Shown piece by piece: positions 38,460 through 60,710 of a DNA stretch of 64,000 nucleotides. Positions within the stretch are counted from its first letter, which is position 1. Each line of letters starts with the position of its first letter. The stretch covers positions 38,511,148-38,575,147 of the forward strand of contig NC_090706.1 of the NCBI RefSeq assembly GCF_040954835.1, given 5' to 3'. Under the pieces are notes generated by a model that saw only the letters and a program-made list of their open reading frames with translations, did no database searches and was not told the origin of the DNA. Source of the DNA: Lepisosteus oculatus. Taxonomy: Eukaryota; Chordata; Actinopteri; Semionotiformes; Lepisosteidae. Made by a program: the position numbers and the translations under genes.

Positions 38460-41000
38460 CCTACCAGTTTTAAAACAAACCAAGCAGTGTCTCTGTGAAC
38501 ATGGAATCATCTGGTCTCCCTATTTCTACAATTAAAATGTCAGGAAATACTACACTGCCATTAAAGCTGTGAAAATGTCCCCTTTCACAACCCTGGAATT
38601 GCTCCACATGAAGGTGCAAGATGCGCTCTCATGTGCAGATTACTTTTGTTTTTCTGCTTACTAGGCTGCAGGAGGCCTCCCATATGGCTAGTCAGTCCAG
38701 ACACCAGCAAGGTGGCCGATGGCGACCTGCAAGGTGGCTTTCGGCCTGCAGGGCTGTCAGTGCAGAAGCCCTGTCTCTGGGTCACAGCTCGTGTGCCATA
38801 CGTGCCCAGAGGAAAGCTCAGTTTTCTATGATAGTCATGGGAATGATTCTGGTGGCAGTTCTGGATTTTGACATTGCAAAACTATTAGGGATTAAAAGGA
38901 ATTGACGATTTGTGGCTTGGTTTTTATGTAATATGTAAAAGAATACTAAGTTAGCCCAAACCCATATTTTCCAGTCATGCAATGTTCCAGTTCTGGAAGG
39001 AGTCAGCCTTTTCATGCATGTTCCATGCACTTGCTAAATCTGAAACAGAACAAGACAGGGAAAAGTAATTTGTTTAATGGCACGTATCGCAAATCCCACA
39101 CAACCACATCACATCGAATGTTGTACACTGCAATGGAGCTCTTAGTGACCAGACTGGATTTTTTTTTTCAGTTCTCTGCAAAATTGAAAACTTATTCTCA
39201 GTAAAAAATAATTTCCCCAATTAGTACATAATCATCCACACATTCCTGGGCGTTAATAACATCAGCATGTTTTCTGTGCACCAAAAAAAAAACTGTTTTT
39301 CCACCGGGGTCATATCTGTCACCTCTGATACTGGGAAGGTCCAATGATTACTAGAAGATAAGGTATGAGGGCTTGTCGTTCAGCTAGTTTCCTCTGTCAC
39401 CACTGGATGTGAAGGTCCCTTTCTGGGGACCATAGAAAGGCCCACAGCTTCTCTCTCGCTTAAGATAATGGGATTCCTTAGAAAGCAGCCGTGCTGTCTT
39501 ACAGGGGAATCCCAGTTCTAGAGAGATCAAACAGCTACCCCATGGGTGACCTGCAAGGGCTCAGACACAGCAATAGGAAAGGTCCTTTACACTGAGGGGT
39601 TTTTGCACCCTGAGGGCTCCTCCACAGATTCCACCACCAGCTCTCCTCTCCCTCTGCAGGCAGGGCGGGTTTCCAGGTAAAATTGTTGCCGCCACACAGA
39701 AACACGAAAAGGAGATGCAACCGCTTGATAATAGGGCAGCCTGACGCCTTTTCCTTTCCCCACCTTTGCAGAGTGAGTGGATCTCTGCAGCTGCCGTGTT
39801 CAGGCTTCATGGGGCTTTCCTGCCTGTGAGCGATTTCAGTGACTGGGCTGGTCCTGAGAGCCGAGAACGCAGATGCTATCAGCGCGATCGCTCTTCACTC
39901 TTTAGTCACAGACAAATCCCCAACATGTGAACACACAGCCTTTCAGAGGTTCTCCGTCTCTGAACACCGGCCTTCTGCACAGTAGTGAGCTAATCCTTTT
40001 AGTTTGTTTGTGAATGGGGATCTGTTTTTAGGCACTGAAGAAAATCGGGCGTGCATCGTCGTTTCGCTATGTTAACTGGTCAGGCTTCTGAGCTGCAGTC
40101 AGACCTGAACAGCAACATATTCACAACAATTAAACACAAGAAACAATCAGCAATATCTTTATTGCTCTTTCAATATTAAATATAAGACCAAAATATAACA
40201 ATCATAGAAATGTGATAGAAAATCCAAGTAGTTTGCACAAATGGCATATTCATTGGCAGAAAGTACAAATTGTACAGGTGTTCATTTTTCTTTCCCATAA
40301 ATATATTGTATACAAAACTTAAATGTATTACACCTCATAAAGCAGTTCCCTGAATTTACGCTTCTGACTCTCTAGAAAATTCAGGAATGTATCTATTATT
40401 CTCTCTAAATTCCCCTATTTTTGATTTTAGGAAATAAGTACTCAAGAATGCATGAAGTCATCCCCTTTTAACCTTTGTGGCACACAAGGACTTTCCTCCT
40501 GTTTCCAAGTAGAGACTATCACTCATTTTACCTCTAAAAAGCAGAGTGTTACCAACACTTTGGGTTAAGAGGCAGTTTCTTATCAATAATCTGTGAAACT
40601 ATACGCATAGGCAAAACACAGCAGCCTCCTGCAGAAAACTGCAGGAGTCATTTTTGTTGTGATTGGCAGATTAGAGTAGCATTTAGTTATGCATGTAAGG
40701 AAACACCCATTCATAACTGGGTACTGCTCTGTACTGGTACTCTCATCACATACATGTTTGATTTCAGAAACACAGCTTCCATTTCTTATCGATTGTTGTT
40801 ATAGTGACCCCTCTGTCTATGTATGTGAGCATCCCCTTTATACCAAGTCAGCTCAAGTAGAAAGACAGTGAAGATCTGTCCACGCTGTAAACACTGTTCA
40901 ACGTGGAATATAGTTTCAAGATCTTTGTGCTGCTTTCCAAAAGCTCGTGTGTGTGTTTTAGCTAGAAGAAGATTTGTGCCAGTCCGTTGAGTCCGCAGAG
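38460..41000. other. Intergenic: no supported gene
   Basis: Contains short ORFs only. A GC-richer segment at about 39540-39830 has an ORF of 91 codons on the minus strand without recognisable features. 40130-40450 is AT-rich. Confidence 0.4.
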
Positions 41001-41004
41001 CAGT

Positions 41005-41285
41005 GGCGGCGCAGAGCAGTGGCACTGTGGCTCAGGATCTGCGTCTGTGACTGGAAAGTTGCCGGCTCAAATCCCGTGGCCGGCAGAGGAGTCCTACTCC
41101 ATTGGCCCCTGAGCAAGGTCCTTAACCCCACCTGCTCCAGGGTCACTGTTCAATGGCTGACCCTGTGCTCTCACCCCAAGGTTCTCTCCCTATCAGTGTG
41201 TCTCATGGAGTGCAAGCTGAGGTATGTGAAAAAGATGAATTCCTAATACAGGGAATTGTATATGGCCAATAAAGTGATCTTATAT
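41005..41285 (+). repeat. tRNA-derived SINE
   Basis: The head has a tRNA-like layout: 'gtggctcaggatctgcg' near the A box and GGCTCAAATCC at 41065-41075 as the B box. It is followed by the common fish SINE body phrase 'cctgagcaaggtccttaacc' and an AT-rich end 'ccaataaagtgatcttatat'. It is a SINE and not a tRNA gene, because the cloverleaf does not close and the body continues. Confidence 0.8.
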
Positions 41286-41394
41286 CAGTAAAATAAGTGG
41301 TCAACAAAACTCTTCTATTCGGTGTGAATGGAATGTGGAGCTAATGATCTTAATTGTATAAGCAATAGCTTAATAATAAGAACATAAGCCTACA

Positions 41395-41780
41395 TATTTC
41401 CTCTGATAGTATCCTAAAAAGATTAACCAACACCCTCCAACTTCCAAGTGCTAAACTAGCACTTCCTCCAACTGCCATACTCTTATAATAGTTCAGGTGG
41501 GGAGCTGCATCAGCATGCATAGGCTGCAAAGGAACAAGTAAAGGTTTATTCCCTGCTGAAAAAAAGAAAGAAAACACAACATTTCGGCCGAAGAGCCTTC
41601 TTCAGGTGTCGCACCTGAAGGTTGTTGGTTAACCAAAATTAACCAAAAATGTTGGTTAATTTTTTTAGGATACTATCAGAGGAATAATGTGTCGCACCTG
41701 AGGAAGGCTCCACGGCCGAAACGTTGTGTTTTCTTTCTTCTCTTTTCAGCATTGAATAAACCTATTACTCTTATTATAGT
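41395..41780. repeat. Fold-back element, copy 2, with an additional nested inversion
   Basis: The arms at about 41505-41600 and 41690-41770 match copy 1. In addition, 'cctctgatagtatcctaaa' at about 41400-41419, outside the left arm, reappears inverted at about 41665-41683 inside the element. The element therefore carries an extra inverted segment copied from its own flank, or it inverted in place. Confidence 0.7.
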
Positions 41781-41789
41781 CGAGATGGT

Positions 41790-43240
41790 GAATAGTCTGC
41801 CCTCTGCGGGTTCAAACTGGTATTGCGGCGTAGACCTTGGTTCACCCGGGACCTGGTCTGAAAGCGCGGATTAACCCTACCTGGGTAAACGGTGAACCAG
41901 GAGAGGGCCAGTTTTAGTTTTACTGGGTTCATTCAATTAGCAGAGCGAAAATAAAAACAGCCAGTCCTGCTCGGCTTCATCTTAATTTAAGTATTTATTG
42001 GTTTCACTGGATCAATTTAATTTCAAGCCCTCTACGAATTCGAGCTATACGGACAAGTATAAAATCCTGCTCGCCCTCCCTCCCCACGTCTGTGTTGCTG
42101 GAGTAGAAGATAAACCACTGACGGAGTCTGAGAGCCCATGAGGGCGCTTATTCTTCGCCAAGCCTCGGGTTAACATTTACACCGCGCGAAGACTTCAGCA
42201 AAAACCATAACTGATCCAACCCACCGAAAAGATTCGTGACGTCCTTTCTAGAGCAGTCTGCATGAAAGCCCTCTTAATATTGAACACGGCTTCTTTCAAC
42301 GAGGATTAGTGTCTGCAGCTACTTTGAGCAACACACTTACACCTGAGGGGGAAGCTTTTGAGGGATAAGCTAAGGAGTTTTGTGCAACAGGTCCAAGCAT
42401 TGCTGTCATTAAGCTCTTTACATCCATCCTGATTTGAAAACATGAGAGAATGTACACCCCGAGTATTAATTGTATCGTGTAAGAAATTTAATGCGGAATT
42501 ATGGAAGAACTATTTTAATTGTTAGCTGCAATATCTTATAACTTTTCACGTCATCAAAAAGCGCCCTGGAAACTGAAGAATTATAAACACATTAAAACTG
42601 ATTTATTTCGGTTTTTTTTAAAAAAAAAACATGTGTATGAAACACCCAGTTACCTTAAGCAAATTCACTTAACGGTGAAACAGCCTTTCTCTGACATCAG
42701 ACTTATACAATCAGAAATCATTATACAGTGATCTAGTCAAGACATGAAATGGAGCGGTTTTTGTCAAACAAACAAGCCAGAGCATGCGTTTTATTAACAC
42801 CGATGACAAAAGAAAGGTTATCCAGTTTAGGGAACACGTTTTAAGCCTTTAACAACTACAGAAACGGTATGATGTAACTCCGACGTAACTTTTGCCCTCT
42901 TTCCCGCATGACCTTCACAGTCGCGTGTTTCATGAGGACCCAGGCTGGCTTCACTACTCCGCCACACGAAATAAGCTAATACTAACGTATCGAGCTCTTT
43001 AATAATTCAATTAGTATTTTAAAACATATATTTGGTGGAATTCAGTCTCGTGTTAAGTGAAAGACTTTCGAATAGTCTCATTGATTTTGTAATTTGCTAC
43101 AGGCAATTGCTAGACACCTATACGTAGGTCCTTTTGGCCTTGTCTGGTGCAACCCATGTGTGCTGGATAGTTCCAGAAAGCCGAGACGCTGTAGGGGAGG
43201 TTGAGCCTTTTGCACGAATTTAATTTGCCCCCTTAAGGAA
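41790..43240. other. Intergenic region leading to the HSPA9 promoter: no gene seen
   Basis: No supported ORF. A short AT-rich stretch lies at about 42500-42700. The proximal HSPA9 promoter should lie in roughly the last 200 nt before 43,400, but no TATA box is obvious. Confidence 0.4.
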
Positions 43241-43406
43241 AGCTGCACGTTTCTCTTGACTTTGCCTTCCCCCGAAGACGTAAAGGGTATTTGTGCTTGT
43301 AAAGCGTCTGTCGTGTTTTTTAAAAATATTTGCTGCGCTAAAGATTTAGACCAGCTGAGTCAAATCCTTTCACCGGCCTTTAATTTTAAAAAGCAGAGTC
43401 GCCGTC

Positions 43407-54278
<10,872 letters not shown>

Positions 54279-55760
54279 AGGCCTGGCGCTGGCCAGTGGG
54301 ACTGAAGGGCTTGGGAGAGTAGACCGCTTGCTGTCCTGAGCAACTGATGCACACAAGTCATTCTCGCATACTGTGTTTTTGCAGTATTTCTTTCTCGAAG
54401 ATATTTGTCTTTTTTTTTTTCTCCTCCTTTCATTGTAATTTAATGGTTCGGAAAAAGTGTATCTTGTTGGCGTTTTTTTTTTTTTTTTAATTTCCGTTGT
54501 AAAGTAGTAAAGGGGTAGGGTAATGGGTGCGCCACCTGGGCTTTCCCCCGAGTTTGCCACGAGGACGGACCTGGCCTCTCCAGTCCTGCGGTCGTGCTCT
54601 TCTCCCCCTTCGGACTTCACCAGCGGGCCCCGGGGGAGCAGCTCGGAAGAACGCGGGCAGCGTGGCCCCCGGCACGGGTCGGCCCGCGCGACGGCGCAGC
54701 GAGAGATTCGGATTTCGCATCTCGCTCCAGGGGACGACGGAGCCCGCCCCGATCCCCCGCGCCCGTTCCTGGAGAACCTGGAGCCTCGTGTGAAATGAAG
54801 TTTAACAGTGTGAGCCTCTGTGACTTTTCACTACTGTTGGGAGGCCGGATTCAGTGTTCTGAGGAAGGGGGGGGTTTATTGACGCCTGTGGGGAAAGGGA
54901 GGCGGTGCAAGGGGTGGGCAGCGGGCACAACAACTTGGTTGCCTAGCAACGCGAGTCAAGGCCTGGCCCTGATGGGCCGGGCCAGAGCTGGTGGCCTCTT
55001 CGGGCTTCCTGTCGCTCCTGCCCGTGGCAGCCTGGGCCTTGATGAAGAGGGGGGACACCCGGGTGAAAGAGGGGTGAATGTGTTCTTTCAGAAGCGACGG
55101 TCTGAGGAGGGGCAAGGGGAACCCTTTCCCACAGGGCTGTTCAAAGACATTTACAGCGCTGCGGGAGAAGCAGGTCTCGGATTCCTAAAGCATCCTGAAA
55201 ACGGCCCAGCCATCTGATGAATAGCTGATGAGGCGTCTTATTAACCCCCCCCCACACGCACACTCTGTTCTCTTGTCCGCTATGTCAGCCTGTAGCCAGA
55301 CTCATTTCTGAATGAAAATATGACCGAGGAGAAGCGGTGATTCTTTGTTTAACAAACAAAAACAAAACATGGTGATTGAAGAAACATGTATCCTAAATAT
55401 AAAATATAAAATCCTAAAGATTCACATTTCTTATCTGAATGACAGACGTCTTTTTGAATTCGCATCTTTGGTTTCGAAATGAGGGTTCACAGTGAATAAA
55501 ACTCTTGACAAGTCTGCTAGGTGGGGTGAAATTAAACACACCTGGAAGATACCTGTGGCCCGTTATTGCATTTGATGCCTGAGGTGTGTGAAATGTTGAG
55601 TTATGCTAGGGATGGTATACATTTTAGGTTTGGGAGGGTGGGTGTGTTACTGTATGTTATGGAAGCTTTGTAAGTCTGAGCTAACTTGTCAACAGCTTCT
55701 GAAATGCCTTTACATTCTTTCACTGTAGAGTTTTATAATAAAATTCAAGATTTAAAAATT
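54279..55760 (+). other. HSPA9 3' UTR
   Basis: AATAAA signals lie at 55495-55500 and 55737-55742. The second has a T-rich downstream region, so the longest 3' UTR is about 1.5 kb. The region contains GC-rich ORFs on both strands that show no protein features and are treated as untranslated. Confidence 0.6.
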
Positions 55761-56278
55761 TCAAAAATGTGAGTGGCCTTTTCATTATGAAAGATGAATT
55801 AGTCCTTTTTTCCCCTCTGGATTTAATAATACTGTCTCAGGGCATATTTTTGTTTTTTTCCTACATAACCACGGGCTCCAGTATCAGCCTGAACCAACCT
55901 TTGGATGTTGGAGAGTTCAAGGTGCAATTTAAATAATTAGTTTTGACCTCTTGGTGCAAATTGCTTTTTTTCCCACAAACTCCATTAACTGTTGCTCGTG
56001 AAATTATGTAATGTTATAAAAAAAGTTAACTGGGTGCATCGATGTGGAAGCTTTGTTAGCTTTCACTCTTTGAATCTTGTTGCAACATGTTGAAAGTGCC
56101 GCAATGGTCGCCATGTTGGCTCTATAGGAGCACAGGAGAAGAACCAAAATGGACATCTTACCACCGTTAAGCGCGCGCACCCGAGAGTATTCTCGGAGGT
56201 TGCGGTGTGATCGTATCCCAGAATTCTCCAGGCGGAACCAACCTATCAAGGTGCCAATATCGATGGTGCGCGGGTACG

Positions 56279-56345
56279 CTATAAAAGCGAAGAGCGCCGG
56301 ACTGTCGGCCTCTTGAGATGGAAGTTGGAGAAGTTGAGGAGGAAG
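56279..56345 (+). promoter_or_regulatory. TATA box and 5'-TOP-like start of a non-coding host gene
   Basis: CTATAAAAG is at 56279-56287. A pyrimidine run CCTCTT begins at 56309, 29 nt downstream of the TATA box, the right distance for a transcription start. Family knowledge: snoRNA host genes commonly start with a C followed by pyrimidines (5'-TOP). Exon 1 would end at 56345 with the donor GTGAGT. Confidence 0.55.
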
Positions 56346-57446
56346 GTGAGTTTCTTTAGCCAATACCTGCCTTATTCATTTTGTTTACTCGCTGCTGTTG
56401 TTTTTTGAGATTGTGCGGCGCTCCTTTCCCGTTCTGTTTCTAGCAACAGGTTTTAGTCTGTGTTTAATTTGTTTTCGCTTTTGTTTCTGGCGTGTTCAGT
56501 TAAGTTCATCGCCTGTTGCGTTTTACTTCATAGTGACTGTATATAACGTAAGCTAGCTTTGATAGAAGATTAAAAACGCGTCTTTATTTTTTTAGTTCTT
56601 TGGGTACTCCTTAAGTTTTTTTTCTTTTAAAGTCTAAAGACGTCGATATTTTCAGATTTAAGGCGCATGTCGCGGCTCCCTGCTCTACACCGCTCTGTTG
56701 GTCCGGACGCGTGTAGCAGCGAGGTTTCGAAACGGTGTTTGAAACAAGTTTCCTTTCGGAAATAATGTGTACAACCCGCTGTTCCCTCTGTATGCTCCGT
56801 CGGGAGGGTCTTGCAAGTGCTTGAGATCGACGGACAGCTCAGAGAGCTGCCTAACCCCCCCGCGGAAGCTGTGGCGAATAGTGAACACACACACTGACTC
56901 CACGTTGTGTCTAACTGAGACTGCTGGTTTTAAAAAGCAATTTAAAACCTTCCCGTTTATTTTTCTAAAATGTAGGGGTTTGCTACTTGGATCTTTTAGT
57001 TGCCTTTCAGCCAAAGCAGTAAACGAAAGTTGTTTTTTTGGTGGGGGTGGGGGTTGTGACCTTGCTCTTGATAGCCAGGGTAGGGTTGACTTTTCTGACC
57101 GCGGTCAGTGCCCGGAGCCTGTGGGCTGCCCGCCTGCTGGCTTGGAGTCGGTTCGCCGCTGGCGCCTGAGCCGGAGTCCTTTTTGATCGGGCTGGGACCC
57201 TGCCCGCCTCCTCCTCCGCCGACAGCTGCCCCGGGGTGGCCCCTCGCAGCGTCCATCACCCCCTTTTAAACCGATGCGATCTTTGCTCGGCTCGTTTCGT
57301 GACTGGGGAGCTTGGGATGGGGCACAGCTTGCAGTCGCGACTAAGTGCAAACTAATGTGACCCTAGACTGCGTTTTCATGGCGAAAGTCTGACATGTGAA
57401 AGTGACGTAATATAGAGCTGCGGGCGCTTTTAATGGACCTGGATAA

Positions 57447-57848
57447 TGACAAGTGCTTACACTCGCGTAGCACTCCACTCGCAGCGCTTTACAGGTCATG
57501 GGGATCCCCTCCACCACCACCGGTGTGCAGCCCCACCCGCATGATGCACCAGTACGCTCCCCACACCCCAGCTCTCAGTGGGGGAGGAGAACAAGGGGGA
57601 GTGATGAAGCCAGTTTATAGACGGGGATTATTGGGAGGCCATGATTGGTAAAGGCCAATGGAGAATTTGGCCAGGATGCCAGGGTGACACCCCTACTCTG
57701 ACCCTCATGTATTTCCCCAGATTCTTCTGATTCTCCTAAAATAATAATTCTTTACACTTATATAGCGCTTTTTCTGGACACTCCACTCAAAGTGCTTTAC
57801 AGGTAATGGGGATCCCCTCCACCACCACCACTAATGTGCAGCATCCGC
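57447..57848. repeat. Two partial 5S-SINE family copies side by side
   Basis: 57447-57705 and 57737-57848 both contain the body phrase 'atggggatcccctccaccac'. Each lacks the 5S head. Their adjacency suggests insertion of one next to the other or local duplication. They lie in intron 1 of the non-coding gene. Confidence 0.7.
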
Positions 57849-57974
57849 CTGCTTTTATGGACTAAGATTACAAGGTTCTCTCAAACAAAAAAACAATGTC
57901 TCTTTCTAGATGGCTGGGATTTGGTGGACCCTACCTGAAGAGGGCTGCCTGTGGCATACGGCGCCCAAGTCAAG

Positions 57975-58052
57975 ATGGCGGCCGTGGTCTCTACTGCCTG
58001 GGTGACTGTTCGCGCGGTGGGAGCAGGTGCGCGTCTCTCCACTTCTGCGCAG
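57975..58052 (+). CDS. Possible first exon of a mitochondrial protein (weak)
   Basis: ATG at 57975 sits in AAGATGGCGGCC, the YY1-type start common in housekeeping genes. It reads MAAVVSTAWVTVRAVGAGAR then LSTSAQ, 26 codons with two Arg and no acidic residues, like a mitochondrial presequence, ending at a possible donor CAG|GT at 58053. No continuing exon is identified, and the near-identical repeat begins 75 nt later. It may be chance or a decayed fragment. Confidence 0.2.
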
Positions 58053-58127
58053 GTGCAGTTTCGTGCCGTCCCCGTGGGGGTCCGAGTGACCGCTCTGCCT
58101 ACCCCCCCCCCACCCCCCCATTGTGTG

Positions 58128-58615
58128 TCATCCCAGCGGCAGTCAGCTGCGCAGGCGTGCTGCCGTGCCTGCGCCGGTGTTACTCTGCTGGGAGAGGAAG
58201 GCGCTGCCTGTGTGGTCGGGCTCTAGGAGGCGCTGTTTTAGCGGCTGCTGATGCCGGGCTGTGGCAGTGCTTTGCCCCTCCGAGAGTGGGCTGCCCCCCA
58301 ACACTGGGGGCAGCCCTAGTCTGGGGGCACACAGATTATAAGGTTAGAAAGGACTGTTTTCCCTGGTGGCCTTCATTAGCTGCTGCTTTTATTTCGGTGA
58401 AGATTTTCACATCAGCTGTACGTCTGTTAACATTTCTCCATGTTTCAAAATGCTGTGTAGAGGTGCGGTTAGATCGTTTTAGGGCTTTTCATTCACATGC
58501 ATTCTGCTTGCGTATTGGACAGGAGGGGGGTGCACAACTCCAGTTCCTGGAGGGCCAGAGGGTTTCTGGTTTTCTTTCTACTTGAGGCTTGATTACCTAA
58601 TTGGTCCCCTTATAA
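58128..58615 (+). repeat. Second copy of the HSPA9 intron 9 repeat
   Basis: 58128-58369 differs from 48885-49126 at two positions only. The remaining part is related but diverged. It lies in intron 1 of the non-coding gene, 0.2 kb before its exon 2. Confidence 0.85.
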
Positions 58616-59665
58616 AGGGGAACACGAAGCCTTTCCTGGTTCTCCGCACCTCTGAGAGTGGGCTGCTCTCCAACACTGGCTATAATAGGCCGTGCACCCC
58701 GTAACCTGACTGGGGAATGGGGGCTAGATTCTGAGGGATTGAAAAGTGTCTGTGACTGGCGTATTGAGAAAATGATGATGTATTTGTGGGCTGCTAATAA
58801 AACATTCTTGTGATTCTGCTGCTGTAGGACTGGCTGATCAGGATGCGATCCTGTAGGGATCCGAGGTCTGCAAAATGGCAATCCAGGTGAGTCTGTGGCG
58901 AAGGTGCTCTGATTTTAAGATTATCAACGATTTTTTTTATATATAAATCGTTGCACATTGTTTGAGGAAACCAAGAATGTGATTTTGTATCGGTGCCAGG
59001 ATGGTATCATACTGATTGTCATTGCAGCCTTCATTCTTGGCAGGTATGCATTTAAAGCCCTCACGATACTTAGTGTGATGAGTTCTCCCCCTTCATAAAT
59101 AAAACACCATAAATCTAAGTGGCATCCTTTAGGTACATATGCCAGCTGTCTGTCACACCGGGGGGCCCTAATTTTTCTTGCCCTTCTCGGGATTGTCAGT
59201 GCTGTGACATAGTGAGAACAAATAAATTAATCAGCTTGATCTTGCCCAGCTCTGAGGAGATGTAGAGCGCCACCTAGATCTGTTGATTTTTAAGAATCCA
59301 CAAGAGACATTTCTCTACACTGCGGTATAAATCTCTCCACAGCAGGTGTGGTTTAAAACTAGGGTATCTTTTTGCCCATGTGCTTTTGAAGAGGCTTTAT
59401 TAAACCTTGACAAGGGAAGTTGATGTGCATTTCACCAGCATGTGAGAAGCTGAGCTCACATACTTGTATGTAAATATCTCTACATTTCTTTTGTTCATCA
59501 GCCTTTTTTCTGCACAAAGTCTGAAACATTAAAAGGGCTCTTTCAGGTGAAGAGCAGGACCGTTCCTATTCATGCAGGCCAATGGCAGAGATTACACCAC
59601 CTCTGGCCATCACCCCCTTGGGTGCAGAAACTGTGGTTATTTCTGCTCTGAATTGCTTCTTTTGG

Positions 59666-59684
59666 GTTTCCTGCGTTACCGGTC
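59666..59684 (+). repeat. 19-nt block shared between two introns (copy 1)
   Basis: GTTTCCTGCGTTACCGGTC is found exactly here and again at 60298-60316 in the next intron of the non-coding gene. Two short hairpins lie just upstream: 59582-59590 pairs with 59601-59610 (one bulge) and 59624-59630 pairs with 59640-59646 (perfect). Sequence sharing in adjacent introns would fit related snoRNAs, but no H/ACA or C/D boxes are clear. Confidence 0.5.
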
Positions 59685-60297
59685 AAATGGTTGCACTGTC
59701 TTTTGATGAGCTTATCTTGATGGAAATGTGTGTGCTCTCTCTCTCTCATCTGGATTGATGGTACTCATTTATTTAATCATCTATATTTGCTGTTGATTTT
59801 AAATGTTCAGAGATGAAAAGGATTGTGATCAGAGTCGAGATCATTGAGGTTTGTGGTCGTTCTCGTGGATGGCCCTTTCACAGGTCTGGAGAGGAGAGAC
59901 GTTCAGGGTTGTTTACGGTGAAATCTCTGTTCTGCAGGGGTGTTTGATGCCGAGGGTGCCCCGCTGAGACTTGCCGAGAGGTGACTGCACTGTGCGAGTG
60001 GAGCTATGGAAACCACGCAAGGTAGCCTACCTCAAGCACCTGGGGCGGCCTAGCTACAGCTACCCTACCATGTCGTTCTTGTCAAACCCAAGGCTGTACA
60101 CTCATAGCAGAGGCAACTTCCTTGTTATGATCCTTTACTCTTGGGGAAATAATGGCCAGGACTTTGGCACAGGTTAAAATGGGACCCATTTCCTTTATAA
60201 CCTGACTAGAAGATCTGGGACACGGCAAATGTTAACCTGTTTGTTTTCATTCCACCTGGACTGAGTTTGAGACTTCGCACAGCTGCATGCGTGTGAA

Positions 60298-60413
60298 GTT
60301 TCCTGCGTTACCGGTCTTTTGTACGGTCTTTTGTAAGTTTTTGTACGGTTGCCCAACGGGTAAATTTAGGGTTACATTTACATACAAGTTCTTTTAATAA
60401 CCCCGGTAATGCA
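60298..60413 (+). repeat. 19-nt shared block (copy 2) with a long-range hairpin partner
   Basis: The exact 19-nt block is at 60298-60316. Part of it, TGCGTTACCGG (60303-60313), can pair with CCGGTAATGCA (60403-60413), with ten Watson-Crick pairs and one G-U, enclosing 89 nt. It could be the stem of a structured intronic RNA. No target or boxes were identified. Confidence 0.45.
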
Positions 60414-60419
60414 ATACCT

Positions 60420-60710
60420 CCATCCATTTTCTAACCAGTTCTTCCAGTTATTGTTGTATGGTACCTATCCCAGCAAGCAACGGGCAAAAAGCAGGGTACA
60501 TCCTGCACAGCACGCTAGTCCATCAGAGGGAACGCGGTCACACCAGACCCAGTTTTCTCAGAAGCCTATAACCTCCCAGTATGTCTTGGGACTGTGGGAG
60601 GAAACCCGTAAGTACAGGGTGAGAATATATAAACTCCATGCAGACAGCACCCCAGGTCTGGATTTGAGCCCTGTGTTAACCACTTCTACTGTGCTCCCTG
60701 ACAATAAATG
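60420..60710 (+). repeat. Dispersed repeat, same type as 19935-20175
   Basis: Starts 'cattttctaaccagttcttc' and 'cctatcccagcaagcaacgg' and ends 'aaactccatgcagacagcac'. It is in intron 3 of the non-coding gene. Confidence 0.6.

Noticed and set aside
41005-41090. tRNA-like sequence with A and B boxes
   Set aside because: The cloverleaf does not close and the sequence continues into a SINE body, so it is not called a tRNA gene.
57896-58585. 229-codon plus-strand ORF
   Set aside because: Most of it runs through the duplicated repeat, and the same frame appears in the HSPA9 intron copy, so it is repeat-derived.
58773-58835. C/D snoRNA candidate (ATGATGA followed by CTGA)
   Set aside because: The would-be D box lies inside exon 2 of the non-coding gene, beyond the splice acceptor, and there is no terminal stem.
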